Below are positions 34,956 through 44,651 of a DNA stretch of 64,000 nt, piece by piece. Position numbers and translations under genes: made by a program. The notes below the pieces were generated by a model. That model did no database searches. It was not told the DNA's origin and saw only the letters and a list, made by a program, of their open reading frames with translations. The stretch comes from Nitrosospira multiformis (GTDB taxonomy: Bacteria; Pseudomonadota; Gammaproteobacteria; Burkholderiales; Nitrosomonadaceae), in the NCBI RefSeq assembly GCF_900110185.1, contig NZ_FOCT01000003.1:186001-250000 (forward strand). Reading direction: 5' to 3'. How positions within the stretch are numbered: the first letter of the stretch is position 1; each line of letters starts with the position of its first letter.

Positions 34956-35768
34956 CTACCGGGTGATTGAATCTGCCGAGAGCGAGCTGTGAAGCACCTC
35001 TATTGCCGCGTTTAGCAGGCGTTCAGTGGAAGCGGCAATGACTCGTCCATTCGAATTCAAGGTGAGGGGTTTTCCTGTCCAGTCTGTAATCTGTCCGCCC
35101 GCGCCGTTAATTATCGGCACAAGTGGCAAATAGTCGCAAGGCTCCAGATTGTCCTCGACTACCAGGTCACAATAGCCGGAAGCGAGTAAGCCATATGCAT
35201 AGCAGTCGCAAACAGGACGAGTGATGGCGGCGACGCGGTACAATGTCTCGATCCCTGCATATTTCTCATCAGAATCAGAATCGGCTTCTCGCGGGGCTGC
35301 GATATAAAGCCGGGCTGCGTCAATGGAGCGACAGCCACTGACATTCGCCTGGCCATTGCTGATCCCGTCCGTGAATGTTGTCCTTTTGCCCATTCCACCC
35401 CATCGCTCTCCCATTGCGGGAAGATCGACCAGTCCGGCGATAGGTTGGCCGTCATCCAGTAGTCCAATGAGTGTCCCGAACAGCGGGTTTCCCATTGTAA
35501 AGCTCTTCGTCCCATCAATCGGGTCCAGGATCCAGCTATAGCGTTCCCCGGGAGTGCAGCCATATTCTTCCCCGATAATGCCATGGTCCGGATATCGATC
35601 ACGTATTACACGATGCAGCGTGCTTTCGATCTTGCAATCCGCAATCGTCACGGGACTAGAGTCTTCCTTCCAGCAGATATCCAGTGAAGTACGGAAATAT
35701 CGTAGCGCGATGGACCGGGACACATCAGCCAGGTGTTGGGCAAACTCTAACGCTTCCTCTTCATCCAT
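34956..35768 (-). CDS. Inositol-monophosphatase family phosphatase (histidinol-phosphatase-like)
   Basis: 270 residues. The family's metal-site motifs are present: GIIGEEYG (near 68), WILDPIDGTKSFTMG (near 79-93) and the C-terminal CDYLPLVPIINGAGGQITDWTG. These Mg-dependent enzymes remove phosphate from inositol, histidinol or sugar phosphates; the GEEYG and DPIDGTKSF variants are those of HisN-like proteins. In this locus a sugar-phosphate or polyol-phosphate substrate is as likely as histidinol phosphate. Confidence 0.92.
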   Translation of the reverse strand: MDEEEALEFAQHLADVSRSIALRYFRTSLDICWKEDSSPVTIADCKIESTLHRVIRDRYPDHGIIGEEYGCTPGERYSWILDPIDGTKSFTMGNPLFGTLIGLLDDGQPIAGLVDLPAMGERWGGMGKRTTFTDGISNGQANVSGCRSIDAARLYIAAPREADSDSDEKYAGIETLYRVAAITRPVCDCYAYGLLASGYCDLVVEDNLEPCDYLPLVPIINGAGGQITDWTGKPLTLNSNGRVIAASTERLLNAAIEVLHSSLSADSITR

Positions 35769-35780
35769 CAGGCTTTCCTA

Positions 35781-36314
35781 CTAAATAGTCTTTTTACTCT
35801 TTGACTTGCCCGACGATTTCTCCAGCTCCCTGCCATCGTGCCGCAACACGCTGATTTCCCCGTCTTCTTCAAGATGCGCGATTTTTACCTCGCTCAAATC
35901 CTCGATGCCCTGTTCCCGCAATCTGGATTTTAATTCTTCGGTAGTAATCAGTTCCTTGCGCATGGCTTTACGGAGCATTTTGCCGTTTTCTATCAGAGCC
36001 AGTGGGGGTGGCTGAACCAGACGCCTGATAGCCAGGAAATGGAAGCTCAACAAGTCCAGCAGATAATTCCAGCCCGCAAGGGTGGCAATAAGAAGACAAC
36101 CATCCGTGATGGAATCGTAATCTCCGGACATGCCGTTGCTGGCTGCATCGGCTATCAGCACAAGCAGCATCACATCCGCAATGGCGATAGCACCTACATC
36201 ACGGCGAAGTACCAGCCTGAACAGCAAAAAGATGAACCAGTAGATGACTGTTCCTCGCAGGATTATTTCGGCGGGATTTACGGAAAAACCAAAAAGACGA
36301 GACCAATCAATCAT
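35781..36314 (-). CDS. DUF421/YetF-like membrane protein
   Basis: 177 residues from the ATG at MIDWSRLFGF; upstream in-frame codons exist but do not fit the family. Three hydrophobic helices (about 15-38, 43-58, 68-85) precede a cytosolic domain with PPLALIENGKMLRKAMRKELITTEELKSRLREQGIEDLSEVKIAHLEEDGEISVL in the family pattern. A Lys/Ser-rich tail follows. Function unknown. It ends 12 bases before the phosphatase gene, so the two are probably cotranscribed. Confidence 0.88.
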   Translation of the reverse strand: MIDWSRLFGFSVNPAEIILRGTVIYWFIFLLFRLVLRRDVGAIAIADVMLLVLIADAASNGMSGDYDSITDGCLLIATLAGWNYLLDLLSFHFLAIRRLVQPPPLALIENGKMLRKAMRKELITTEELKSRLREQGIEDLSEVKIAHLEEDGEISVLRHDGRELEKSSGKSKSKKTI

Positions 36315-36539
36315 GCCTTTACTTTGATCAGGGAACTTTTGTTGTGGGTAGAGCTGAGAAATATGGCAGGGAGACGGGTCCATGCCGTACTCCGATCGCG
36401 ACAGGACAGAGAGGAAACCTGTAGTGACTATAGGGGGTTGCTTCAGCCACCTCAGTGCGATAACGCACATTCCGAGCCTCTGCCATTGAGGTAGAGTGGC
36501 AACAGTAGGGCGTGAAACGCTGCTGCCCCGGAATCGCAT

Positions 36540-37115
36540 TCAGGGTTTCCTGAATGCGATGCCTGACTTTCTTCGGGCAGAATCTATTGGCGGTGCGACC
36601 CTGTTTGCGGTATACCTTCGGGGAGGATGCTTCCGTGCGAGGAGGGCAGTACCGGCCAACCCGAGTGCGAAGGTTGCATAGACGATTAGCAGGGAAGGCT
36701 GGGAGAGTCGATGCTCAAACCCGGGCGTAAGCCGGGGGGTGAGTTGTTTAGGCGTAAAGTGAAAATCGACGGCATAAGCGGCGGCGGCTGTTGCGATAGC
36801 CGGAGCAAGTACTGCTGCAGTGCTTTCGGCAGGAGGCAATTGCTGACGAAGCTTTTCATACCAGATTGCCCAGAATACAGACGCGGCGTGGTGTATCGCG
36901 TAGCCGATAAGAGTGTATCGAAGGCTGAAGTGGTCCTGATAGGGCGCATGTCTTCCCCATATCCATTGACTGGGCCCGTTGACAGGGGCGGCAAACTTAT
37001 CCAGTTCAACCTTGCCCAGGATCGAAAGCGCAATGGTCGACACAACGCTCGCTACGGCACCGGAAACGAGGCTGTTGCGAATTGCGCCGCTCCATGTTTT
37101 TTCAGGGTGCATCAT
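36540..37115 (-). CDS. Membrane protein of unknown function
   Basis: 191 residues with four hydrophobic helices (about 13-33, 65-85, 101-117, 142-160). It resembles the DUF1440/YagU-like group of inner-membrane proteins only loosely. No catalytic motif is seen. First in the minus-strand series that continues to the GT4 gene, and divergent from the SDR-DoxX gene. Confidence 0.7.
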   Translation of the reverse strand: MMHPEKTWSGAIRNSLVSGAVASVVSTIALSILGKVELDKFAAPVNGPSQWIWGRHAPYQDHFSLRYTLIGYAIHHAASVFWAIWYEKLRQQLPPAESTAAVLAPAIATAAAAYAVDFHFTPKQLTPRLTPGFEHRLSQPSLLIVYATFALGLAGTALLARKHPPRRYTANRVAPPIDSARRKSGIAFRKP

Positions 37116-37212
37116 GGCTGAAACTATACTTTATTTCGATCTTAAAGATATGTATCCCGCACGAAAATTCGGTTGATCTGTCTGTGCGGGTTTTAATTCC
37201 AGTGTACACGAT

Positions 37213-38547
37213 ATGTCAACCATCTTGATTACCGGCGCTTCGGGCTTTATCGGCAGCCATCTGGTTATGGCATTGTCTGCTGCGGGACACAGAATCGTAT
37301 GTGCCACCCGGCGCGGCCAACCGGAGGATATAAGTAATATAAAGGATTTGAAGGGAACTCAGGATTTGAAGGGAACTCGGCTCACTTATATCGCGGCAGA
37401 TTTTACGCGCGATTTCGATATGGAGGTCTGGAAAAAACGCCTTGCCGGCATCGATGTGGTGATAAATGCGGTTGGAATATTGCGGGAGCACGGAAGGCAA
37501 ACATTCCAGGCACTGCATGACCGTGCCCCAAGGGCGCTATTTGCGGCTTGCGAAGCAGCAAATGTGAAGGTCGTGCAGATATCCGCGCTCGGTGCGGACG
37601 AAAATGCGCGCAGCCGGTATCACCTGAGCAAGAAAGCCGCAGATGATGCATTGCTTGCCCCTCCGAACAAGGGGAACAAGAGCAACAGGAGCATGGTCGT
37701 ACAGCCATCGCTCGTATACGGGCCGGGTGGGACAAGCGCGCAATTGTTCAACCTCATTGCGAGCCTCCCGGTTATCCCGCTGCCCGGAGCAGGAGATCAA
37801 CGGATACAACCGATTCATATTGACGACCTGACGCAAGCGGTGGTGGAGCTTCTCGAAACCGATCGATATCTTGGACAACGTATCCCTCTGGTGGGGCCGG
37901 AACCAATCACTTTTCGAGACTATCTGGGTGAGTTGCGGCATCTGATGGGATTGGGTCCTGCTACGTTTTTGCCGGTCCCTGTCGGATTTGTCGAGTTCAG
38001 CGCGCGCTTGGGCCAGCGGCTCGGGAAGGGTTTGCTGGACCTGGAAACGTGGCAGATGCTTCAGCGGGGGAATATCGCCGACCCAGCCATAACGTGCGCG
38101 CTGCTCGGTCGCAATCCCCGGCCTGTACGGGAATTTGCCTCAAAGTGGGAGGTGCAGGCCCTCCGCCTGTCGGCGCTCCTTGGCTGGTTGCAGATCGTGC
38201 TGCGTGTTTCATTGGCAGCAGTGTGGTTTGTGGCAGGTGCGGTTTCGATGGGGATTTATCCGGTAGAAGAGAGCTATGTTTTGCTTGCCCGCGTGGGAAT
38301 TACTGGCGGCCTTGCCCCAATAGCACTTTACGGTGCCGCAGCAATGGATATTGCTTTTGGGTTCGGAACCCTTTTTCTCCGTGACCGTCGGTTACTCTGG
38401 ATAGCTCAGGTCACCCTGATTGGCGTCTATATGGTTGCCATCACTCTTTTTCTCCCTGAGTTCTGGCTGCATCCCTTCGGTCCGTTGATAAAAAATCTGC
38501 CCATCCTTGCAGTCATCCTGTTGCTGTATGAGTTGGAGAAACGATGA
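37213..38547 (+). CDS. SDR (NmrA/epimerase-like) fused to a DoxX-like membrane domain
   Basis: 444 residues. The N-terminal Rossmann domain starts ILITGASGFIGSHLV and has the atypical-SDR features of complex-I-assembly-like or NmrA proteins (VVQPSLVYGPGGTSAQLFNLIASLPVIPLPG). From about residue 320 four hydrophobic helices form a DoxX-like domain ending in LLLYELEKR. Such fusions are common in Beta- and Gammaproteobacteria, but the role is unknown. An exact 18-base tandem duplication near the 5' end adds KDLKGTQDLKGT. The DUF2269 gene follows 16 bases later. Confidence 0.9.
   Translation: MSTILITGASGFIGSHLVMALSAAGHRIVCATRRGQPEDISNIKDLKGTQDLKGTRLTYIAADFTRDFDMEVWKKRLAGIDVVINAVGILREHGRQTFQALHDRAPRALFAACEAANVKVVQISALGADENARSRYHLSKKAADDALLAPPNKGNKSNRSMVVQPSLVYGPGGTSAQLFNLIASLPVIPLPGAGDQRIQPIHIDDLTQAVVELLETDRYLGQRIPLVGPEPITFRDYLGELRHLMGLGPATFLPVPVGFVEFSARLGQRLGKGLLDLETWQMLQRGNIADPAITCALLGRNPRPVREFASKWEVQALRLSALLGWLQIVLRVSLAAVWFVAGAVSMGIYPVEESYVLLARVGITGGLAPIALYGAAAMDIAFGFGTLFLRDRRLLWIAQVTLIGVYMVAITLFLPEFWLHPFGPLIKNLPILAVILLLYELEKR
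37343..37378. repeat. 18-bp perfect tandem duplication inside the SDR-DoxX gene
   Basis: AGGATTTGAAGGGAACTC occurs twice back to back. It keeps the frame and adds six residues to a surface loop after the first beta-alpha unit. It looks like a recent slippage event. Confidence 0.9.
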
Positions 38548-38563
38548 TCGAGTTGGAGGAGCA

Positions 38564-39031
38564 GTGAACGAGTACATCGTTGTAAAGTGGCTGCACATCC
38601 TTTCATCGACATTGCTGTTCGGTACGGGCATAGGGACAGCCTTTTATATGTTTTCGGCGAGCTTGACGCGTGACTCCGCCATTGCTGCTGCGGTTACCAG
38701 AAATGTCGTTACCGCTGACTGGATATTCACGGCGACGACCATCGTCATCCAGCCGCTTACAGGTTTTTATCTCGTCTACCTGGCAGAAATTCCCGTGACC
38801 AGCAGGTGGGTAATGTGGTCGACAGTTTTATACCTGATCGCGGGAGCTTGCTGGCTTCCGGTTGTGTGGCTCCAGATACGGATGCACCAGCTCGCTGCCG
38901 ATGCGAGCAACAGAAAGGACGAGTTGCCGCCCTTGTACTGGCAGTACTTCCGGTTCTGGATCGGGTTGGGTATTCCCGCGTTTATTGCACTGGTTATTGT
39001 GTTTTATCTGATGGTGGCCAAACCGATATGA
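38564..39031 (+). CDS. DUF2269 integral membrane protein
   Basis: 155 residues from GTG with GGAGGA three to four bases upstream. Four hydrophobic helices, with the family opening VVKWLHILSSTLLFGTGIGTAFYMF and the conserved His in the first helix. Usually found beside the SDR-DoxX gene, as here, so a joint membrane role is likely but undefined. Confidence 0.88.
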   Translation: MNEYIVVKWLHILSSTLLFGTGIGTAFYMFSASLTRDSAIAAAVTRNVVTADWIFTATTIVIQPLTGFYLVYLAEIPVTSRWVMWSTVLYLIAGACWLPVVWLQIRMHQLAADASNRKDELPPLYWQYFRFWIGLGIPAFIALVIVFYLMVAKPI

Positions 39032-39046
39032 CGGTGGTTCTGAGCG

Positions 39047-39634
39047 ATGAACGATAGCTGCGTGCTTCATGAATGCTCCGTTGCGCTTCTTTTAATCGAT
39101 GTCATCAATGATCTGGAATTCGAGAGTGGACAACAGCTCATTGAATATGCCGCGCCGATGGCGCGAAACATTTCGTCCCTTAAAACCGAGGCCAAGAAAC
39201 TCGGCATTCCCTGTCTGTACGTGAACGACAACTTTGGACAATGGCAGTCCGACTTCAAACATCTCGTGTCATGTTGTGTAAAAGACGGTATCTGCGGCGC
39301 GTCGCTTGCCCGTGAGCTTGTTCCTCAGCAGGACGATTATTTTGTTCTCAAGCCAAGGCATTCGGGCTTTTTCCAGACGCCCCTGGATCTTCTGCTCCAG
39401 AGTTTGCATGCGAAAAAGCTCATCCTTTGCGGCCTTACCACGGATTCCTGCGTGCTGTTTACCGCCAACGATGCATATTTGCGCGGCTTTGAGATCCACA
39501 TTCCTTCCGACTGCTGTGCAGCGATAAACAAAAGCCGACATGCTGACGCTCTGGGCCAGATGCGACGAACGTTAAAGGCTAACACGGCGGAATCAGTCCG
39601 TGTCGATCTGGAACAATTACTGGGCGATAAATAA
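39047..39634 (+). CDS. Isochorismatase-family cysteine hydrolase
   Basis: 195 residues. The catalytic triad of the family is visible: Asp18 (LLLIDVIND), Lys102 (VLKPRHSGF) and Cys135 (GLTTDSCVLFTA), with the cis-peptide-type GLTT before it. Members hydrolyse nicotinamide, isochorismate, carbamoyl or peroxyureidoacrylate compounds; the exact substrate is not evident. It follows DUF2269 closely. Confidence 0.92.
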   Translation: MNDSCVLHECSVALLLIDVINDLEFESGQQLIEYAAPMARNISSLKTEAKKLGIPCLYVNDNFGQWQSDFKHLVSCCVKDGICGASLARELVPQQDDYFVLKPRHSGFFQTPLDLLLQSLHAKKLILCGLTTDSCVLFTANDAYLRGFEIHIPSDCCAAINKSRHADALGQMRRTLKANTAESVRVDLEQLLGDK

Positions 39635-39856
39635 GCCGGTATTGTCTCCGGGAAGAACCCATTTCTTGCCGTCCACGCTCTTCCGCGTCGCTGCAATCCG
39701 GTGCTTCCCGTCCCCGTTTTTTCGGGCTCCTTCGAGCCTCCGGAAAGCACATAATTTCTTGACTAACCGTTCATTTAGCTATAAATTTCCGTATCCCTTC
39801 TTTCTGGCAATTACCGCTTCTCCCCGTACTTACTCTAAATCTAAAGGTCGCAAACA

Positions 39857-41026
39857 ATGACTCTCGGTCTTATAGACTTGCCATGGTGGGGTTATATCGC
39901 CGTTACCCTCGGCCTTACTCACATAACCATAGCCAGTATCACAATCTTTCTGCATCGTCATCAAGCTCATCGTTCACTGGATCTTCATCCCTTGCCGAGT
40001 CATTTTTTCCGCTTCTGGCTATGGCTCACGACCGGGATGGTCACCAAGGAGTGGACCGCCATACACCGGAAGCATCACGCCAAGTGTGAAACGGTCGATG
40101 ATCCCCACAGTCCCCAAATAGTCGGGATCGCGAAAGTGCTGAGGGAGGGATCGGAGCTCTATCGCGCAGAAGCCAAAAACATGGAAACCATGGAAAGATA
40201 CGGCCATGGTACGCCGGATGACTGGCTGGAGCGGAATGTCTATGACAAGCACAGCCGTAGGGGTGTGGCCCTGATGCTGATCATCGATGTCATCCTGTTC
40301 GGGCCGATCGGCCTTACCATCTGGGCCATCCAGATGGCATGGGCACCCATCATGGCTGCGGGCGTGATCAACGGGATAGGGCATTACTGGGGCTACCGTA
40401 ATTTCCAGGCCGAAGACGCCAGCACCAATATCGTTCCCTGGGGAATTCTCATTGGCGGAGAGGAGTTGCACAATAATCACCACGCTTATGCCACTTCCGC
40501 GCGGTTATCCAACAAGTGGTATGAATTCGACATCGGCTGGATGTATATTTGCATTCTCCAGTGGATGGGGCTGGCGCAGGTGAAGAAGGTGGCACCGAAA
40601 CTGCGCCTCGATGCCGCAAAGACAGAATGCGATGCAGATACGCTGCAAGCTGTCATTTCCCATCGCTACGAAGTACTGGCAAAATACGCCCAGTCTCTCA
40701 AGCAGACGCTGGCAAAGGAAGTTGATCATCTGAAAGAAGCGGCGACAAATCTTGGCGTTGATCGTTCCACACTCAAGCGTTGGGTGCTTGCGGACTCCAA
40801 GACCCTGCAGGAAGACGAGCGGGCAAAGCTCAATCTGGTGCTGAGCAAGACAAGCACGCTGGATAAAGTTTACAAAATGCGTGAGGAATTGATGACGGTA
40901 TGGCAACGCTCCACTTCATCCAAGGATGAATTGGTCAAACAGCTGGAAGACTGGTGTCACCGTGCCGAGGAAAGCGGCATCGAGGTACTGCAAAATTTCT
41001 CCCGCAGGCTGCGCTGCTACGCTTAA
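39857..41026 (+). CDS. Acyl-lipid/acyl-CoA fatty acid desaturase with a C-terminal extension
   Basis: 389 residues. Membrane diiron desaturase with the three His boxes HRHQAH (33-38), HRKHH (70-74) and HNNHH (near 205), and four hydrophobic helices. It introduces a double bond into membrane fatty acids. Residues about 250-389 form an additional helical domain (YEVLAKYAQSLKQTLAKE, LKRWVLADSK, MREELMTVWQRSTSSKDELVKQLEDWC, ending FSRRLRCYA). The last part looks like the C-terminal end of ISL3-type transposases and is also seen in related betaproteobacterial desaturases, so it is an ancestral fusion, not a recent insertion. A strong terminator follows. Confidence 0.92.
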   Translation: MTLGLIDLPWWGYIAVTLGLTHITIASITIFLHRHQAHRSLDLHPLPSHFFRFWLWLTTGMVTKEWTAIHRKHHAKCETVDDPHSPQIVGIAKVLREGSELYRAEAKNMETMERYGHGTPDDWLERNVYDKHSRRGVALMLIIDVILFGPIGLTIWAIQMAWAPIMAAGVINGIGHYWGYRNFQAEDASTNIVPWGILIGGEELHNNHHAYATSARLSNKWYEFDIGWMYICILQWMGLAQVKKVAPKLRLDAAKTECDADTLQAVISHRYEVLAKYAQSLKQTLAKEVDHLKEAATNLGVDRSTLKRWVLADSKTLQEDERAKLNLVLSKTSTLDKVYKMREELMTVWQRSTSSKDELVKQLEDWCHRAEESGIEVLQNFSRRLRCYA

Positions 41027-41056
41027 GAATTTCTTAAGTTTAAGAAAAATTACATA

Positions 41057-41108
41057 GGACTCAAAAACAGGAAACCCGCCATTTGGCGGGTTTCCTGTTT
41101 TTGAGTCC
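41057..41108. terminator. 24-bp perfect hairpin, bidirectional terminator
   Basis: Two exact 24-base arms separated by ATTT. The core CCCGCC/GGCGGG is flanked by GTTTCCTGTTTTT on one side and its complement on the other, so each strand has a T-run just after the GC core. It serves the desaturase (plus) and rpmG (minus), which converge here. Confidence 0.9.
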
Positions 41109-41173
41109 ATATTTTCTGAGCTTATATTTTTACAATACTTATTCCACGGCTTTCCTGATCCCGGTGAAGAAAT

Positions 41174-41329
41174 CTATTTGAGCTTGATTTCCTTGTACTT
41201 GACGTGCTTGCGCGCAACCGGATCGAATTTGGTAATTTCGATTTTTTCCGGAGTGGTGCGCTTGTTCTTGGTTGTGGTGTAGAAATGGCCCGTTCCCGCG
41301 GAGGATTCGAGCTTTATTTTTTCTCTCAT
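41174..41329 (-). CDS. rpmG: Ribosomal protein L33
   Basis: 51 residues ([20 protein letters not shown], then [31 protein letters not shown] in parts), the complete L33 sequence of the cysteine-free class. Part of the large ribosomal subunit. It follows rpmB in the usual rpmB-rpmG order, 91 bases downstream. Confidence 0.96.
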   Translation of the reverse strand: MREKIKLESSAGTGHFYTTTKNKRTTPEKIEITKFDPVARKHVKYKEIKLK

Positions 41330-41420
41330 GGTAATGTCCTTATCCTTACTTAGATTACCTTTTCGTTACCTTATCGATACGGCCAAGTTGCCGACTGACT
41401 GCGCTTTACGCTTTAAACTC

Positions 41421-41657
41421 TTAGATGCTGTCGCGGCGTGCGCGCATTTCAGCCAGTACTGCATCGATGCCATTCTTGTCAATTGTACGGAGCGCTTCAT
41501 TGGACACGCGCAGACTAATCCAGCGACGCTCACTCTCAACCCAGAAGCGGCGGCGTTGCAGATTGGGCAAAAAACGCCGCTTTGTTTTATTGTTCGCGTG
41601 GGAAACGTGGTGGCCGGTCATGGGCTTCTTCCCGGTAACTTCACATACTCGTGCCAT
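41421..41657 (-). CDS. rpmB: Ribosomal protein L28
   Basis: 78 residues starting [22 protein letters not shown], with the family's [18 protein letters not shown] and [18 protein letters not shown]. Cys5 is the only cysteine, so this is the zinc-free form. radC lies 63 bases upstream. Confidence 0.97.
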   Translation of the reverse strand: MARVCEVTGKKPMTGHHVSHANNKTKRRFLPNLQRRRFWVESERRWISLRVSNEALRTIDKNGIDAVLAEMRARRDSI

Positions 41658-41720
41658 GATTGATCCTGTCCGAAAGCGGAAAAACGAATATTATATCCCG
41701 ATTTTCGGGATTTCCTCAAA

Positions 41721-42395
41721 TCAAATCAATCCCTGTTCGGCAAACGATAGGGTCGCGCCCCTTCCAACAATAAAATGATCCAGTACTCTCACACCGATGA
41801 GCAGAAGTGCCTGCTTCAGGGATTGTGTGAGAACCTCATCTGCGTGGCTTGGCTCAGCCGCCCCCGAAGGATGATTATGTGCAAAAATCACAGCCGCGGC
41901 ATTATGATGAAGCGCCCGTTTCACTACTTCACGCGGGTAAACGCTGGTCTGTGTAAGGGTGCCGCGGAACAGTTCTTCAGTTGCAATGACCCGATTCCGT
42001 GCATCAAGAAAGATGCTCACGAAGACCTCGTGCTCCTTCCCTTCGAGGCTCAGGCGCAAAAAGGCCCGGACAGGTCCCGGTGAATCCATCGCATCGCTGC
42101 TTTTCAATTCTTCTTCCAGCGCGCGGCGCGCCATTTCCAGCACTGCCTGCAACTGCGCGAACTTCGCCGGACCCATTCCTGGCACCTCGCAGAATGCGCT
42201 TTGGTCTGTGGCAAAGAGCCCGGTCAAACCCTTGAAACGTTTGAGCAGTTCTCTTGCCAGATCCACAGCGCTCTTGCCGGCGATGCCCGTACGCAGGAAT
42301 ATCGCCAGCAGCTCCGCATCGGAAAGGTATGCGGGCCCGTTCTTCAGGAGTTTTTCCCGCGGGCGCTCGGCTTCGGGCCAGTCTGAAATCGGCAT
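41721..42395 (-). CDS. radC: RadC-family JAB/MPN-domain protein
   Basis: 224 residues. The N-terminal helix-hairpin-helix-like region ([28 protein letters not shown]) is followed by the JAB1/MPN metalloprotease-like domain with [14 protein letters not shown] (His-x-His and Asp metal ligands). Despite its name, a DNA-repair role is doubtful in the literature. Divergent from coaBC. Confidence 0.95.
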   Translation of the reverse strand: MPISDWPEAERPREKLLKNGPAYLSDAELLAIFLRTGIAGKSAVDLARELLKRFKGLTGLFATDQSAFCEVPGMGPAKFAQLQAVLEMARRALEEELKSSDAMDSPGPVRAFLRLSLEGKEHEVFVSIFLDARNRVIATEELFRGTLTQTSVYPREVVKRALHHNAAAVIFAHNHPSGAAEPSHADEVLTQSLKQALLLIGVRVLDHFIVGRGATLSFAEQGLI

Positions 42396-42551
42396 AGTAA
42401 ATGTAGCAATGTAGCGAGGAATTATTCAGAGATTCCTTTGCTTAAACGTCAGTTTGTGAAAAAACTGTAGTTGAAGAATATATCGCTCCGTAAAGCGGTG
42501 CGCGTTTTGGGAGTATTGAGTTAGACTCCTCTTTTTTGGGGAGTAATTCGG

Positions 42552-43769
42552 TTGGAGACGACTGGCAGGACGTCTGAGGCAAGGCGTGTGCTTTTGGGAC
42601 TCACGGGGGGAGTTGCGGCATACAAGGCGGCAGAACTGGCGCGCCTTTTGATAAGCGGTGGCGTGGAGGTGCAGGCAGTCATGACGGCGTCAGCCTGTCG
42701 TTTTGTCGGTACGGCAACGCTACAGGCCTTGACCGGTAAGCCCGTATTTACCGAGCTGTGGGATGCCAGCGTAGCCAACAACATGGCTCATATCGACCTT
42801 TCACGCAACATCGATGCCGTTGTCATTGCGCCTGCCAGTGCTGACTTTATTGCCAAGGTTGCCCATGGCCTTGCGGATGACCTGCTCTCCACATTATGCC
42901 TTGCGCGTGCGTGCCCCTTGCTGATTGCTCCCGCAATGAATCGGCAGATGTGGGAAAATTCCGCCACCCGTCGCAATCTCGACACGTTGCGCAGGGATGG
43001 TGTGACAGTGCTGGGTCCTGCCAGCGGCGCGCAGGCGTGTGGCGAAACCGGCATGGGACGCATGCTCGAAGCGCATGAACTCGCGGAAGCCGTACACGCT
43101 TTTTTTCAACCCAAACTGCTGCAGACCAGGCGCGTACTCATCACTGCCGGACCTACCTTCGAAGCAATCGATGCAGTTCGAGGGATAACCAATTCAAGTT
43201 CCGGCAAAATGGGGTATGCGGTGGCGCGTGCCGCAGCCGAGGCAGGAGCGGAAGTAATCCTCGTATCCGGCCCGGTTTGCCTGGAAGCGCCACCGAGCGC
43301 CCGCCTCATCAAGGTGACAAGCGCGCAGGATATGCTGGTAGCCGTAAAAAGCGAAGTTCCACATGTCGATTTTTTTATAAGCGTCGCTGCCGTGGCTGAC
43401 TATCGTCCCAAAAGTGCCAGCGAACACAAAACGAAAAAGAACGACAGGAATATCATCCTGGAGCTTATTCCCAATCCTGATATTCTTGAATACGTGGCAA
43501 ATCTGCCCGATCCGCCATTTTGTATTGGTTTTGCTGCGGAGACTCAAAATCTGGAAGAGAATGCCGAAGCCAAGCGCCATCGGAAAAAACTTCCACTTCT
43601 TGCTGCCAATCTCGCCCAAGAGGCGATAGGTGCGGAGGAAGTTGCGTTGACGCTCTTCGATGATTCCGGCAAGCATTCCTTGCCAAAATCGTCGAAAATC
43701 GAACAGGCGCGCCACCTCATCGCTCATGCAGCATTGCTTTATGAAAAATGGCGGAATTTTAATTCATGA
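42552..43769 (+). CDS. coaBC: Bifunctional phosphopantothenoylcysteine decarboxylase/synthase
   Basis: 405 residues from TTG with GGGGAG eight bases upstream. The flavin-dependent CoaC part (1-190) has [18 protein letters not shown], and [19 protein letters not shown] and PAMNRQMWE with the catalytic His/Asn. The CoaB part (190-405) has [28 protein letters not shown] and AAVADYRP. It makes 4'-phosphopantetheine in coenzyme A synthesis. Its stop overlaps dut by four bases. Confidence 0.96.
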   Translation: METTGRTSEARRVLLGLTGGVAAYKAAELARLLISGGVEVQAVMTASACRFVGTATLQALTGKPVFTELWDASVANNMAHIDLSRNIDAVVIAPASADFIAKVAHGLADDLLSTLCLARACPLLIAPAMNRQMWENSATRRNLDTLRRDGVTVLGPASGAQACGETGMGRMLEAHELAEAVHAFFQPKLLQTRRVLITAGPTFEAIDAVRGITNSSSGKMGYAVARAAAEAGAEVILVSGPVCLEAPPSARLIKVTSAQDMLVAVKSEVPHVDFFISVAAVADYRPKSASEHKTKKNDRNIILELIPNPDILEYVANLPDPPFCIGFAAETQNLEENAEAKRHRKKLPLLAANLAQEAIGAEEVALTLFDDSGKHSLPKSSKIEQARHLIAHAALLYEKWRNFNS

Positions 43770-44215
43770 AAAAAATAGATATAAAAATTCTCGATTCGCG
43801 CCTTAAAGACCAGTTGCCCACCTACGCGACCTCCGGCTCCGCCGGCCTCGACTTGCGCGCCTGCATCGAGCATGTGATGACGATTCAGCCTGGAGAAGCC
43901 CACCTTATCCCCACCGGAATCGCAATCCATCTGTCTGACCCCGGACTCGCCGCACTGGTACTCCCTCGCTCCGGCCTCGGCCACAAGTACGGTATCGTGA
44001 TGGGAAATCTGGTTGGGTTGATCGACTCGGATTACCAGGGGCAGATATTCGTATCATGCTGGAATCGGGGGCAAGCACCTTTCCTGTTGAACCCGATGGA
44101 GCGCATTGCGCAACTCGTAGTGGTACCCGTCGTACAGGTTGGTTTTAACGTGGTGGACGACTTCGAGCAAAGCGAGCGAGGAGCGAATGGTTTTGGCAGT
44201 ACCGGGAAGCACTGA
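43766..44215 (+). CDS. dut: dUTP diphosphatase
   Basis: 149 residues. All five trimeric-dUTPase motifs are seen: [41 protein letters not shown] and a C-terminal [10 protein letters not shown]. It removes dUTP and supplies dUMP. Its ATG overlaps the end of coaBC, and the DUF192 gene starts on its last base. Confidence 0.97.
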   Translation: MKKIDIKILDSRLKDQLPTYATSGSAGLDLRACIEHVMTIQPGEAHLIPTGIAIHLSDPGLAALVLPRSGLGHKYGIVMGNLVGLIDSDYQGQIFVSCWNRGQAPFLLNPMERIAQLVVVPVVQVGFNVVDDFEQSERGANGFGSTGKH

Positions 44216-44646
44216 TGCGCATCTTCGCCTTTATTCTCGTTTTTCTTTTATCGGCGCCAGGCAAGGCAGAAATGCCGGTACGTCAGCTCAGCATATCCCG
44301 GCACACTTTTTCGGTTGAAGTGGCGCATACGGAACCTGCCCGGATCCAGGGATTGATGTTTCGCCAATCCCTGGCTGAAAACGCCGGAATGCTGTTCGTG
44401 TTTTCTCACCCTGAACACTACAGCATGTGGATGATGAACACGGATATTCCCTTGAGTGTTGCTTTCCTGGATGAAAAAGGGGTTATTCTTAATATCGCCG
44501 ACATGATGCCTCGCACGAGCACAGCGCATAGCTCAGCCGGCGCGGCAAAATATGCGCTCGAGATGAATCTCGGCTGGTTTGCCGCAAGAAACATCAAGCC
44601 GGGCCAACGAATCGACGGTCTCGAAAAAGTGCCGGCGGCGGAATGA
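44215..44646 (+). CDS. DUF192 family exported protein
   Basis: 143 residues. Signal peptide about 1-18. The DUF192 pattern is complete: FSVEVAHTEPARIQGLMFRQSLAENAGMLFVF, MWMMNTDIPLSVAFLDEKGVI, YALEMNLGWFAARNIKPGQRI. The small beta-barrel family has unknown function. It starts one base inside dut (TGATG). Confidence 0.93.
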   Translation: MRIFAFILVFLLSAPGKAEMPVRQLSISRHTFSVEVAHTEPARIQGLMFRQSLAENAGMLFVFSHPEHYSMWMMNTDIPLSVAFLDEKGVILNIADMMPRTSTAHSSAGAAKYALEMNLGWFAARNIKPGQRIDGLEKVPAAE

Positions 44647-44651
44647 TCTAA

